DNA from: AC-69 sp035701505
Lineage (GTDB): Bacteria > Actinomycetota > UBA4738 > HRBIN12
Assembly: GCA_035701505.1 (NCBI GenBank)
Contig: DASSSA010000133.1
Span: forward strand, 1 to 64,000
Reading direction: 5' to 3'
DNA: 64,000 bases
A program made the position numbers and the translations under genes. This document shows, piece by piece, positions 1 to 8,506 of this stretch. The notes beneath the pieces are model-generated. The model was not told the origin of the DNA. It saw only the letters and a program-made list of their open reading frames with translations, and did no database searches. Within the stretch, counting starts at the first letter, position 1, and each line of letters begins with the position of its first letter.

Positions 1-1145
1 GTCTCGGGCAGCGCGAACAGGCTCTTCCAGAACTCCGTGCCCAGGATGAACAGGCCCTGGACGAAGATCAGGAACAGGATCGCGCCGACCGGTGTGCCGA
101 ACCGCCGTGACACCGATGCCAGGGGTGCCGGGAGCCGCCGATCCCGGGCCATGGCGAACACTCCACGGGTCGATGCGGTTGCGGCTCCGATCCCCACGGC
201 CAAGATGTCCATTAGGACCACCAGCTCCATCACGCGCACCAGGGTGGTCGAGCCATACCCACCCGCCGAGGCCGGGGACGCCAGGGCGAACAGGGGCGCT
301 CCCGCGGCGCTGGCGATCGTCTTCAGGTCGAAGCCGAACCCGGCGACCTGCGCGTACGCGGCGATCAGATAGAAGATCGAGACCAGGAAGACCGAGAGCA
401 GCACGGCCCGTGGGATCTCGCGTTTGGGGTTTGCCGTCTCCTCGGCGAGGTTCGCCGCCGTCTCGAACCCGACGAAGATCAGCACGCCGTACAGCACGCC
501 GAACAACACCCCCGACCACTCGTTCGGCGCCTGACTCGGGTCGAAGGCCTTCGCCACGTCGTTGTCCCCGCCCACCTTGACGATCACGTAGACGAAGAAC
601 GCGAGGACCACCGCAGCCGAGATCAGCGCCAGCGTGAGCTGGAGCCGTGTCGAGATCTTCACGCCCAGGTAGAGCACGAGGAAGAGCGCGACGGCCCAGA
701 TGACGTTCCACGCCCAGATCGGAAGCGGCTCCCGGTTGAACTCGATCTGGAGCGTGTCGTGGACGTATCCGCCGATCAGGACACCCAGGCCGCAGGTGAG
801 CACGATCGTCCCTCCGTAGTACAGCCACCCCGCCGCCGCTCCGATCGTGTTCCCGAGGCCGTTCGTCACGTAGTCGTAGAGCGAGCCGGCCGCGTGGATC
901 CTCTTCGCGTACTGGGCCACGATCCAGCCCAGGGCGAATACCCCGATGGAGGCGAGCAGGACCGACAGCGGCGCGGCCACGCCGGCCCCCTCGCCCGTGG
1001 CGCTGATGATCCCGACGATCAACGGGATCAGGAACGCCGAGGAGAACACCGGTCCGATGAACCCCACCGACTGCGCGATGACGTCGATCAGCCTGAGCTT
1101 GGTCTCGCCCAGGCGCTCGTAGCCACCCTCCTGCGATGCAGCCAC
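1..1145 (-). CDS. APC-family amino-acid permease (C-terminus beyond window)
   Basis: A polytopic membrane protein of the amino acid-polyamine-organocation superfamily, predicted to import amino acids or amines. The 381 codons present begin with a soluble leader (AASQEGGYERLGETKLRL). The first helix region has the family pattern SVGFIGPVFSS, and further hydrophobic segments run to the window edge, including the FETAANLAEE stretch typical of APC permeases after the fifth helix. The start is GTG at 1145, preceded by a purine-rich GGGAGGGGG ribosome site; no in-frame ATG is available there. The 3' end is cut off. It is transcribed in the same direction as the aromatic catabolic genes behind it, so an aromatic amino-acid substrate is possible, but the sequence does not show this. 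Confidence 0.85.
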   Translation of the reverse strand, partial: MAASQEGGYERLGETKLRLIDVIAQSVGFIGPVFSSAFLIPLIVGIISATGEGAGVAAPLSVLLASIGVFALGWIVAQYAKRIHAAGSLYDYVTNGLGNTIGAAAGWLYYGGTIVLTCGLGVLIGGYVHDTLQIEFNREPLPIWAWNVIWAVALFLVLYLGVKISTRLQLTLALISAAVVLAFFVYVIVKVGGDNDVAKAFDPSQAPNEWSGVLFGVLYGVLIFVGFETAANLAEETANPKREIPRAVLLSVFLVSIFYLIAAYAQVAGFGFDLKTIASAAGAPLFALASPASAGGYGSTTLVRVMELVVLMDILAVGIGAATASTRGVFAMARDRRLPAPLASVSRRFGTPVGAILFLIFVQGLFILGTEFWKSLFALPE

Positions 1146-1192
1146 CCGGAACCCCCTCCCTTCCGTCGCGGACCGCCGCCTCGCGCGCGAGG

Positions 1193-2071
1193 CTACGCGG
1201 CCCAGCCCCCCTCGGGCCGTTCGAACCACACGTGGGCCTGCCCGGTGCCCACCGAGGCCTCGTACTCCCCGTACTGCGTCCCCGGTGCCCGGCATCTCGA
1301 GCCGCCGAGCGCCCCGACCATGATCAGGTAGTGCCCGAACTTGCCCTCCGGGCCGAACCGCTTGTACTCGGGCATCCAGTCGATCATGCCGGCGTGGTCC
1401 CCCGCGGCGAGCAGTTTCAGGACCCGCTCGTCGGCCTCCCTCGCCTCGGGCGTAATGATGTTCGACAGGTCCGAGGACTCGTGGTGGCGGAGCTCGCGGA
1501 ACGGGAAGAACCGGTGGGTCAGGCCGCCGGATGCGAGCACGATCACCCGCCGATCGACCTGCTCGACGGCCTTCCCCAGCAGCTCCCCCAGCAAGACGAA
1601 GTCGTCGGTCTGCCCCGTCCCGTTGATGGCGATCGAGATCCACCGCTCCCCGCCGGACAGGTAGGTCCAGATGTTCACGGTTCCGTAGAAGATCGGGAGG
1701 TACGGGTCGTCGGAGGCCAGGATCCAGGTGTCGTCCCGGCCTTCCGCTTGCTTCGCCAGTGCCCGCGCCAGCTCCGGATCGCCCGGCATGTCGTAGGGGA
1801 TGGCGCTCATGCCGCGCGGGAGCTCGTGCGAGGTGAAGAAGCCCTTCCGCCGTTCCTGGGCCGTGACGATGTGTTCGAACGTGGACTCCCAGTGCGTGTC
1901 ACACACCACCACGGTGTCCGGCTTCAGCCGGTCGAAGGCCTCGGACTTCAGCCGCCGAAGGCCGTCCACCAGGCTGATCTCCCTGCCGTCGTTGATCTCG
2001 AGCCGGACCTCCTCGGGCAGCATGATGGTCGGGACGTGGGACACGAGCCCGGCGCCGACGATCTCACCCAT
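1193..2071 (-). CDS. hpaD: Class III (LigB-type) extradiol ring-cleavage dioxygenase, homoprotocatechuate-type
   Basis: A 292-residue non-haem Fe(II) dioxygenase of the LigB superfamily, predicted to open the ring of a catechol such as 3,4-dihydroxyphenylacetate. Metal-ligand candidates are visible: His12 in LVSHVPT and His60 in CDTHWES. The second-shell motif ASGGLTHRF matches HpaD/HpcB proteins, and the length is normal for the family. It lies 6 bp downstream of an aldehyde dehydrogenase resembling HpaE, so the two probably catalyse consecutive steps. The remaining hpa pathway genes are not in the window. Substrate assignment rests on family resemblance and the neighbour; another catechol is possible. 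Confidence 0.75.
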   Translation of the reverse strand: MGEIVGAGLVSHVPTIMLPEEVRLEINDGREISLVDGLRRLKSEAFDRLKPDTVVVCDTHWESTFEHIVTAQERRKGFFTSHELPRGMSAIPYDMPGDPELARALAKQAEGRDDTWILASDDPYLPIFYGTVNIWTYLSGGERWISIAINGTGQTDDFVLLGELLGKAVEQVDRRVIVLASGGLTHRFFPFRELRHHESSDLSNIITPEAREADERVLKLLAAGDHAGMIDWMPEYKRFGPEGKFGHYLIMVGALGGSRCRAPGTQYGEYEASVGTGQAHVWFERPEGGWAA

Positions 2072-2077
2072 CCGCGA

Positions 2078-3538
2078 TCAACTCCCCTCCCACGGTGCCT
2101 CGCAGACCGTCTTGACGTCCGCGTAGAAGTCGAAGCTCCAGCGGCCACCCTCCCGGCCGATCCCAGAGTCCCTCGCGCCGCCGAAGGGGGCCCTGAGGTC
2201 CCGGACGAAGAAGCAGTTGACCCACACGGTGCCGGCCACGAGCGCGGGCGCGACCCGGTCGGCCCGCTCCCGGTCGCCCGTGTACAAGATGGCGTCCAGA
2301 CCGTAGTCGGTCCCGTTCGCCAATGCGACGCCCTCCTCCTCCGAGTCGAAGCGCTGGAGGGTGAGGACCGGTCCGAACACCTCCTTCTTCAGGATCTCCG
2401 CCTCGGGCGGGACGTCGACGAACAGCGTCGGCCGGTAGTACAGCCCCCCGAGGTCCTCGTTCGGGCCGCCTCCGAGCACGGCCTTCGCCCCGCCCTCCTT
2501 GGCCCGCTGCACGAACCCGTCCACCCGGTCGAAATGCTCCCTGGTGATCTGGGGGCCGAGGTCGGTTTCGGTGAGGCGCGGGTCGCCCTGCCTCAGGGCC
2601 GAGGCCTTCTCGAGGAACCGGTCGAGGAACTGGTCATGGATGCCTCGCTCGACGAGCAGCCGGGTGCCGGCCAGGCACACCTGGCCCGCGTTGTCGTACT
2701 GGTTCACAGCCTGGGCGATGGCGGCATCGAGGTCCGCGTCGGCGAAGATCAAGAATGGGGCCTTGCCGCCGAGCTCGAGCGAGACCGGCGTGAGATTGGG
2801 TGCCGCGGCCGAGGAGACGAGCTTGCCGGTCTCCACGGAGCCGGTGAAGGCGATGCGGTCGACGTTCGGGTGGGCGACGAGCGCCGCACCGGCCTCCTCG
2901 CCGATCCCCTGCAATACGTTGAGGACGCCGTCGGGCACGCCTGCCTCCCGGGCGATGTCGCACAGCATGGAGGCCGTGAGCGGCGCCCACTCCGGCGGCT
3001 TGAACACCACCGTGTTCCCCGCCGCCAGCGCCGGCGCCAGGCGCCACGTTCCCAGCATCAGCGGCGCGTTCCACGGGGTGATCACGACGGTGACGCCGGC
3101 CGGGTCCCGCTCGACGCGGCTGCGATGCTCCCCCATCAGGAGGTCGTCCTCGTGCAGCGCCATGAGCTGGTCGGCGAAGAAGTGGAAGTTCCGGGCCACG
3201 CGGGGCATCACGCTCCGCTGCATCGAGCGCAGGAGCGAGCCGTTGTCGGTGGTCTCGACCACGGCGAGCTGGGGAACCTTGGCCTCGACGAGTTCGCCGA
3301 CGCGGTGGAGGATCGCCGAGCGTTGCTTCGGCTCCGTCGCCGCCCAGCCGGGGAAGGCGCCGCGGGCCGCCGCGACGGCGGCGTCGGCCTCCTTCTTCCC
3401 GCCGCGGGCCACCATGGCCAGCGTCTCGAGGTCGATCGGGGAGAGATCCAGGAACATGTCCGACGAGGGGACCCGAGAGCCACCGATCCAGTGGTCGGCC
3501 GAAACCCTGATCCCCTCGATCGTCGAGACGTTCGCCAT
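2078..3538 (-). CDS. hpaE: NAD-dependent aldehyde dehydrogenase, HpaE-like
   Basis: A 486-residue aldehyde dehydrogenase. Visible family marks are the NAD-site loop TPWNAPL, FKPPEWAP, the glycine motif FTGSVETGK, the general base Glu in LELGGKAP, and the nucleophile Cys in NAGQVCLAG. Adjacent to an HpaD-like dioxygenase, it probably oxidises 5-carboxymethyl-2-hydroxymuconate semialdehyde, though aldehyde dehydrogenase specificity is hard to read from sequence. I chose ATG at 3538 (MANVSTIEG) rather than the upstream GTG at 3583, because the longer version would run 35 bases into the end of the aminopeptidase gene. With this start the gap to that gene is 10 bases. Confidence 0.75.
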   Translation of the reverse strand: MANVSTIEGIRVSADHWIGGSRVPSSDMFLDLSPIDLETLAMVARGGKKEADAAVAAARGAFPGWAATEPKQRSAILHRVGELVEAKVPQLAVVETTDNGSLLRSMQRSVMPRVARNFHFFADQLMALHEDDLLMGEHRSRVERDPAGVTVVITPWNAPLMLGTWRLAPALAAGNTVVFKPPEWAPLTASMLCDIAREAGVPDGVLNVLQGIGEEAGAALVAHPNVDRIAFTGSVETGKLVSSAAAPNLTPVSLELGGKAPFLIFADADLDAAIAQAVNQYDNAGQVCLAGTRLLVERGIHDQFLDRFLEKASALRQGDPRLTETDLGPQITREHFDRVDGFVQRAKEGGAKAVLGGGPNEDLGGLYYRPTLFVDVPPEAEILKKEVFGPVLTLQRFDSEEEGVALANGTDYGLDAILYTGDRERADRVAPALVAGTVWVNCFFVRDLRAPFGGARDSGIGREGGRWSFDFYADVKTVCEAPWEGS

Positions 3539-3548
3539 GCCGGGCCCG

Positions 3549-6125
3549 TTAGCCGAAGAACGAGGCGAGCTGGGGCTCCACACGGCGGCGGAACGCCACG
3601 TTGATCCGCTGCCGCTCGAGCACCTGTTTGAGCATCTTCCTCGCCTGCGGGATGTCGTGCTCGTCGAAGAACGCCTGCGCTTCGGCCTCCTGCTCGGGCG
3701 TGGTCAGGAACCGCACGCCGTCCGCGAGATAGATGATCGTGTTCGGAGGCAGCCGGCGGTTGACCTCCTCCCAGTGCTCCTTGACGAACCGCCACGCTCG
3801 ATCCCCCACGTCGCGGTTGGCCATCGCCCTGTTCAGCAGGAACGGCGCGTTCTGGGACCGGACCTCGTCGCTCAGCGCGAGCTCCAGAGCTCGGTCCATA
3901 ATGCCGGGTGGCCTGAAATCGGCCAGCGCGTACAGGTATCGGAGTTGCTCCTGCGGCGTGGGCGCGTCCTTCGAGCGGGCCAGGAACCGCTCGAAGTCAT
4001 CGCCATCGCCGGTGGCCGAGACGACGGCGACCGCCGCGGCCGCCAGGGAGGCATCCACGGGCTCGCCAGCTCGGGCTTCCTCCTCGAGCTCCCGTGCCCT
4101 CGCCGAGATGTCGGCGTCGCCGCCGAGGATGGCGAGGGCCGAGACCAGCGTGCCCCGGAGCGACCTCGACAGGTCGGCCTCGTCCGGTCCGGGCTCCCAC
4201 CCGAGCCTGTCGAACGCCGGCCGTGCCAGCTCCCGGATGTACCGGCGGAGCCCCTCGCGAGGCTCAGACTCCAGGAACCGCTCGAACCATCCAATGGTGG
4301 TCAGGACCGTCTGCCACACGTGGAGGTCGGTCTCCCCCCTCAGCCCTCGGACCAGCCCGAGGTATTCGGCGGCGGGGAGACCGCCGGCCACCGCCTCTGC
4401 CCACGTGTCGTCCACCAGCCCGAACCGTTCGATCGGGGCGAGGGCCTCGAGGGCGTGGGCCCAGACCCGCTCCCGGAGCACACCGTCGTACCCGACCCGG
4501 AGGAAGCTGGCCCCCTCGGCGTTCGCCACCACGACCGCCTCGTGCGCCAAACGAGGTACGTTGGCTCCTGCCGGCTCGACCAGGATGGCCCGAGCGCCCC
4601 CGTCCCCACCGGAGGACTCGCGGGCGAGCAACGGGACCTCCCAGCGCGTCCCGTCGTCGCCACCGTCGTACCGGAACCGTTCCTGGGTGAACGATAGGTC
4701 CTCTGCATCCTCCCGTACCCTGACCAGGGGATACCCCCCCTGCCAGATCCAGGTGTCCATGATCCGGCGAACCGGCTCGTCGGTGGCGGCCTCGATCGAG
4801 TCCCACAGGTCGGAGGTTTCGGTGTTGCCGAATCCGTGATCCTTCAGATAGCGGCGGATCCCGTCCCGGAACCGGTCGGGACCGAGATACCGCTCGAGCA
4901 TCCGCAGGACGGCGGCGCCCTTCGTGTAGGTGAGCGAATCGAACATGTCGGACGCGTCGTCGGGCGATCTGACCGGATACTCAATCGGCCGCGTGCTGTC
5001 CAGCGCGTCGATCTCCAGGGCGGTCGAACAGACCCTGCGGAACGATCCCCATCGGTCCCAGTCCGGGCGGAGCGCATCCACCGCGAGATTGGCCATGAAC
5101 GTGGCGAACGCCTCATTCAGCCAGATGCCGTTCCACCACCGCATGGTGACCAGGTCGCCAAACCACATGTGGGCGAGTTCGTGGGCCACGACGTCGGCCA
5201 CCGCGAGGAGCTCCTGCTGGGTGGACTGGGACGGCTCGACGAGGAGCAGCGATTCCCGGTAAGTGATCAGCCCGAGGTTCTCCATGGCGCCGGCGGCGAA
5301 GTCCGGCAGGGCCACGAAATCGACCTTCTTCTCCGGATACGGGATCCCGTAGTACTCGGTGAAGAACTGGAGGGAGAATGCCCCCGCCTCCATGGCGAAG
5401 TCCACCAGGTGCCCCTTGCCGGGAACATGCGCCACGCGCAGCGGAACGCCGTCCACGTCCACCGCCTCGGTCAGCTCGAGCGGCCCGACCACCCATGCGA
5501 CGAGGTACGTCGACATGGGGATCGTGTCGTCGAACCTGACGGCCTCCTTGCGATCCCCCGACGGCTCCCGGGCCACCTCCGGCGTGTTGGATAGCGCGAC
5601 CAGCCCCTCCTCCACGACAAGCGTCACCGAGAACACGGCCTTCAGGTCGGGCTCATCCCAGCAGGGGAACGCTCTCCGAGCGTCGGCCGCCTCGAAGTGG
5701 GTCGTGGCGATGGTTCGCATCCGGCCCTCCGCGTCGGTGTAGGTCGAGGGATAGAACCCCACGAGCCGCTCGTTCAGGACCCCGGCGTACTCCAGGTGCA
5801 GCGTCCACTCACCCGGCTGAGCGGGTTCTGCGAGCAGGACGCGCGCACGCTCGTTCGCCCGGTCGAGCGAGATCTCCGAGACGTCGAGCTTCGTGCCGTT
5901 GCCGTTCGTCAGCCGACCGTCCTCGATCCGGAGGTCCACTGCGTTCAGCACGATCTCCCTGACGGGTTCGCGCACGGTGATCCGGATGTCCTCGGCGCCG
6001 CGGAAGGTCCCCGCGGTCAGCTCGGGCTCGATCGCGAGCTCGTAGCGGGAGGGTATGACCGTGCGAGGCAGGCGGTACGTCGACTCGCCTCCCCCCGTCC
6101 GGCTCACAGCACCGGAGCGAGCCAT
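3549..6125 (-). CDS. pepN: Aminopeptidase N, M1 family
   Basis: An 858-residue zinc metallopeptidase that removes N-terminal residues from peptides in the cytoplasm. It carries the M1 exopeptidase motif GAMENLG and the zinc site HELAHMWFGDL near residue 313, followed by the third ligand Glu in WLNEAFATFM. A C-terminal ERAP1-like helical domain accounts for the last 350 or so residues. The length fits the bacterial puromycin-sensitive-like subgroup. The ATG at 6125 lies 22 bases inside the 3' end of ilvE, so translation is probably coupled. No signal peptide is seen. The long opposite-strand open frames over this gene are codon-bias shadows. Confidence 0.95.
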   Translation of the reverse strand: MARSGAVSRTGGGESTYRLPRTVIPSRYELAIEPELTAGTFRGAEDIRITVREPVREIVLNAVDLRIEDGRLTNGNGTKLDVSEISLDRANERARVLLAEPAQPGEWTLHLEYAGVLNERLVGFYPSTYTDAEGRMRTIATTHFEAADARRAFPCWDEPDLKAVFSVTLVVEEGLVALSNTPEVAREPSGDRKEAVRFDDTIPMSTYLVAWVVGPLELTEAVDVDGVPLRVAHVPGKGHLVDFAMEAGAFSLQFFTEYYGIPYPEKKVDFVALPDFAAGAMENLGLITYRESLLLVEPSQSTQQELLAVADVVAHELAHMWFGDLVTMRWWNGIWLNEAFATFMANLAVDALRPDWDRWGSFRRVCSTALEIDALDSTRPIEYPVRSPDDASDMFDSLTYTKGAAVLRMLERYLGPDRFRDGIRRYLKDHGFGNTETSDLWDSIEAATDEPVRRIMDTWIWQGGYPLVRVREDAEDLSFTQERFRYDGGDDGTRWEVPLLARESSGGDGGARAILVEPAGANVPRLAHEAVVVANAEGASFLRVGYDGVLRERVWAHALEALAPIERFGLVDDTWAEAVAGGLPAAEYLGLVRGLRGETDLHVWQTVLTTIGWFERFLESEPREGLRRYIRELARPAFDRLGWEPGPDEADLSRSLRGTLVSALAILGGDADISARARELEEEARAGEPVDASLAAAAVAVVSATGDGDDFERFLARSKDAPTPQEQLRYLYALADFRPPGIMDRALELALSDEVRSQNAPFLLNRAMANRDVGDRAWRFVKEHWEEVNRRLPPNTIIYLADGVRFLTTPEQEAEAQAFFDEHDIPQARKMLKQVLERQRINVAFRRRVEPQLASFFG

Positions 6126-7027
6126 GAGGCGTATTGCTCGATCTCTCCCTTGGTCGCCGCGAAGAACGTTCCCTGGATCTCCTTCGTGATCGGTCCCCGG
6201 GTCCCCTCGCCCACCGCGCGGTCGTCCACCTCGCGCACGGGGGTGACCTCGGCGGCCGTCCCGGTGAAGAAGGCCTCATCGGCGTTGTACAGGTCCGTGC
6301 GGACCAGGTTCTCCTCCCGCACCTGGTAGCCGAGGTCACCGGCGATCGACATGACGGTGGCCCGGGTGATGCCGTCGAGGCAGCCGGACTGGGTGGGCGG
6401 GGTGAGCAGGACGCCCTGACGGACGATGAAGACGTTCTCCCCCGTCCCGTCGGTGATGTAACCCATCTGGTTCAGCATGATGGCCTCGTCGTACCCAGCT
6501 TTGATGGCTTCAATCTTTGCCAGGACCCCGTTGATGTACTGCCCCGTGGCCTTGGCCGCAGCCGGCAGCGAGTTCTGGTCGTTCCGCCTCCAGGAGGAGA
6601 TCTTGACCCGCACGCCCTGCTCAAGCCCCTGCTCGCCGAGGTAGGCACCCCACGGCCACACGGCGATCACCACGTTCACCGGGGCGCTCAGCGGGTTCAC
6701 GCCCATCTCGCCGTAGCCCCGGAACACCAGGGGCCGGATGTAGCACGCCGACAACTCGTTCGCCCGGATGGTCTCCTTCACCGCCTCCGAGAGCGCCTCG
6801 GCGGAGAACGGGATGTCGAGGTGATAGAGCTTCGCCGACCTGAACAGTCTCTTGAGATGCTCATCGAGGTGCCATACGGCCGCGCCGCGCGCGGTCTCAT
6901 AGCACCGGATGCCCTCGAACACGCCGCTGCCGTAGTGCATGGCGTGGGACAGGACGTGCACCTTGGCGTCGCCCCAGTCCACCAGGTCCCCGTCCATCCA
7001 GACCTTCCCGACGGGCGTGATGGGCAT
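6104..7027 (-). CDS. ilvE: Branched-chain amino acid aminotransferase
   Basis: A 307-residue fold-type IV PLP enzyme that interconverts Leu, Ile and Val with their 2-oxo acids. The diagnostic N-terminal pattern HAMHYGSGVFEGIRCYE is present. The PLP lysine lies in AAAKATGQYIN and the phosphate-binding region in DGITRATV. The start is ATG at 7027 (MPITPVGKVW), with AAGGAGGA five bases upstream; the GTG at 7042 overlaps that ribosome site and is rejected. The 3' end overlaps pepN by 22 bases. The 96-base gap upstream contains a TATCCT hexamer that could be a -10 element. Confidence 0.95.
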   Translation of the reverse strand: MPITPVGKVWMDGDLVDWGDAKVHVLSHAMHYGSGVFEGIRCYETARGAAVWHLDEHLKRLFRSAKLYHLDIPFSAEALSEAVKETIRANELSACYIRPLVFRGYGEMGVNPLSAPVNVVIAVWPWGAYLGEQGLEQGVRVKISSWRRNDQNSLPAAAKATGQYINGVLAKIEAIKAGYDEAIMLNQMGYITDGTGENVFIVRQGVLLTPPTQSGCLDGITRATVMSIAGDLGYQVREENLVRTDLYNADEAFFTGTAAEVTPVREVDDRAVGEGTRGPITKEIQGTFFAATKGEIEQYASWLAPVL

Positions 7028-7123
7028 CGACTCCTCCTTCACATGATGCGGACCGACCGACCCCGAGGCGCCCGGCGGGGCCGTCGACAGGATATCGGCT
7101 CGGCGGCGCGGACGGCGGGCGGG

Positions 7124-7918
7124 TCAGGGCAGGTCGTACGCTCGCCACAGGATCCGGAGGTCGGGCTCGACGGGCCGCCCCAGCGAGCCGAATCGCCCCT
7201 CCGCCCAGGTCCGGAGCTCGGGCCCAACGCGGCGCCGAACCTCGCGCGGGACCCGCCACGTCCAGGAATGCATGCCGGCTTCTATGTCGTCCAGGAGCTG
7301 CCCGATGGTGGTGTCATCGTGGGTCGCGATCGGCGTCAGCAGGCGCGCCGGGGCCCCGTGGCGCTCGAACTCGCGGTCGAGCGCGACTGGATCCCCGGGG
7401 TCGAGCCCCACCGCGAAGGGGGCGCCTCCGGCGAGCTCCAGGAACCGGTCGACGATCACCCACGTGTCCTTGAACCCGCCGAGGTTCACCAGCGCGGTTC
7501 CGCCGGGGCCGATGACCCGAACGAGCTCCTCGACCAGCCGATGCCACTCGGGGACGAGGTGGAGCACCCACCGGATGACTGCGGCGCCGAACGCATCATC
7601 GCGGAACGGCATCCGGGTAGCGTCCGCCAGGACCAGCGGGAATGGGATGGCGCCGCCCGCCTTCTCCACCAGCTTGGCTAGCATCGGGCGGGACAGATCG
7701 AGCCCGACCATCGGCACGCCGGCCCGGTGCAGGGGAAGCGAGATGAGGCCGGTCCCCACTCCGACCTCCAGGCTCCCGCCCCGTCCTGCGAGCTCGGCTC
7801 GCAACAGATCAACGGTCGCCCGCTCCGCCTCGGGGAGGAGGGCGCGCGTCCGATCGTAGAACTCGGCGGCTCGGTCGAACCGGATCGAGCCCGAGCCCGT
7901 GCCCGCGGGCGGTGACAC
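7124..7918 (-). CDS. Class I SAM-dependent methyltransferase
   Basis: A 264-residue protein with the Methyltransf_11 layout. Motif I is LEVGVGTGLISLPL near residue 52, then the acidic residue after strand 2 in VGLDLSRPML, then ADATRMPFRDDAFGAAV. These mark a small-molecule or lipid/quinone-type methyltransferase; the substrate cannot be told. The GTG start has no obvious ribosome site, and the protein begins with a short unstructured stretch (SPPAGTGSGS). It is 12 bases from the algH-like gene and may be cotranscribed with it. Confidence 0.8.
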   Translation of the reverse strand: MSPPAGTGSGSIRFDRAAEFYDRTRALLPEAERATVDLLRAELAGRGGSLEVGVGTGLISLPLHRAGVPMVGLDLSRPMLAKLVEKAGGAIPFPLVLADATRMPFRDDAFGAAVIRWVLHLVPEWHRLVEELVRVIGPGGTALVNLGGFKDTWVIVDRFLELAGGAPFAVGLDPGDPVALDREFERHGAPARLLTPIATHDDTTIGQLLDDIEAGMHSWTWRVPREVRRRVGPELRTWAEGRFGSLGRPVEPDLRILWRAYDLP

Positions 7919-7930
7919 GAAGCCGATGGC

Positions 7931-8473
7931 CTAGTTGAGGGAGGGGTCGGGGGGCATCAGCCGGAGCAGGTCGTATTCGCGCCCCTTCCGCCGGAGGACC
8001 TCGCTCCACAGCCGCTCGGGATCGGGGTTGAAGACGTCGTCCTCCAGGGCGGGCTCCACGATCCACGATCCCTCCTCGAGCTCGGCTTCGAGCTGCCCGG
8101 GACCCCATCCCGCGTGTCCCGCGAACACCCTGGCCTTTCGGATGCCGCCGATCGAATCACCGTCGGCCTCGTCCGGCAGGAATCCGATCGAGCCGAAGGC
8201 CACGACGTTCGCCCGCTCGGGCTCCTCGAAGTCGGCCACCACCACCGCCGCCTGAGGCTGGACCGGTCCTCCGATGAACAGCGGGTCCCCCGGTGACACC
8301 AGGTCGGCCAGGGGTGGGGCGGCCTCGCTGACCGGAACCTCGGTGGCCCGGTTCAGCACCACGCCGACCGCGCCCTCGTCGTCGTGATGGCCGATCAGCA
8401 CCACGGTCCGCCGGAAGTTCGGATCCCACAGGTCCGCGCCTGCGATCAGCAGATGGCCTTTCAGGCTGTCCAT
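7931..8473 (-). CDS. AlgH/YqgE (UPF0301) family protein
   Basis: A 180-residue protein matching the YqgE/AlgH family: opening GHLLIAGADLWDPNFRRTVVLIGHHDDEGAVG, the conserved GVVLNRATEVPV, FIGGPVQP, and VFAGHAGWGPGQLEAEL. It is a soluble alpha/beta protein of unresolved biochemical role; AlgH was named as a regulator in Pseudomonas. Start ATG at 8473. It is followed after 12 bases by the methyltransferase and preceded at 33 bases by the oxygenase-family gene. Nothing in the sequence shows a ligand or catalytic residue. Confidence 0.9.
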   Translation of the reverse strand: MDSLKGHLLIAGADLWDPNFRRTVVLIGHHDDEGAVGVVLNRATEVPVSEAAPPLADLVSPGDPLFIGGPVQPQAAVVVADFEEPERANVVAFGSIGFLPDEADGDSIGGIRKARVFAGHAGWGPGQLEAELEEGSWIVEPALEDDVFNPDPERLWSEVLRRKGREYDLLRLMPPDPSLN

Positions 8474-8506
8474 GGGTTCGCTTGCATCGTCTGTCGGTGG
8501 GTCCGC

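Noticed and set aside
1193..3538. A complete homoprotocatechuate degradation cluster
   Set aside because: Only the dioxygenase and the aldehyde dehydrogenase are present; isomerase, hydratase, aldolase and hydroxylase genes are not in the window.
1136..3604. Long plus-strand open frame (822 codons) over the hpaD/hpaE region
   Set aside because: It runs antisense to three well-supported genes, has no known domains and is rich in Arg/Pro/His as expected for the shadow of high-GC codons.
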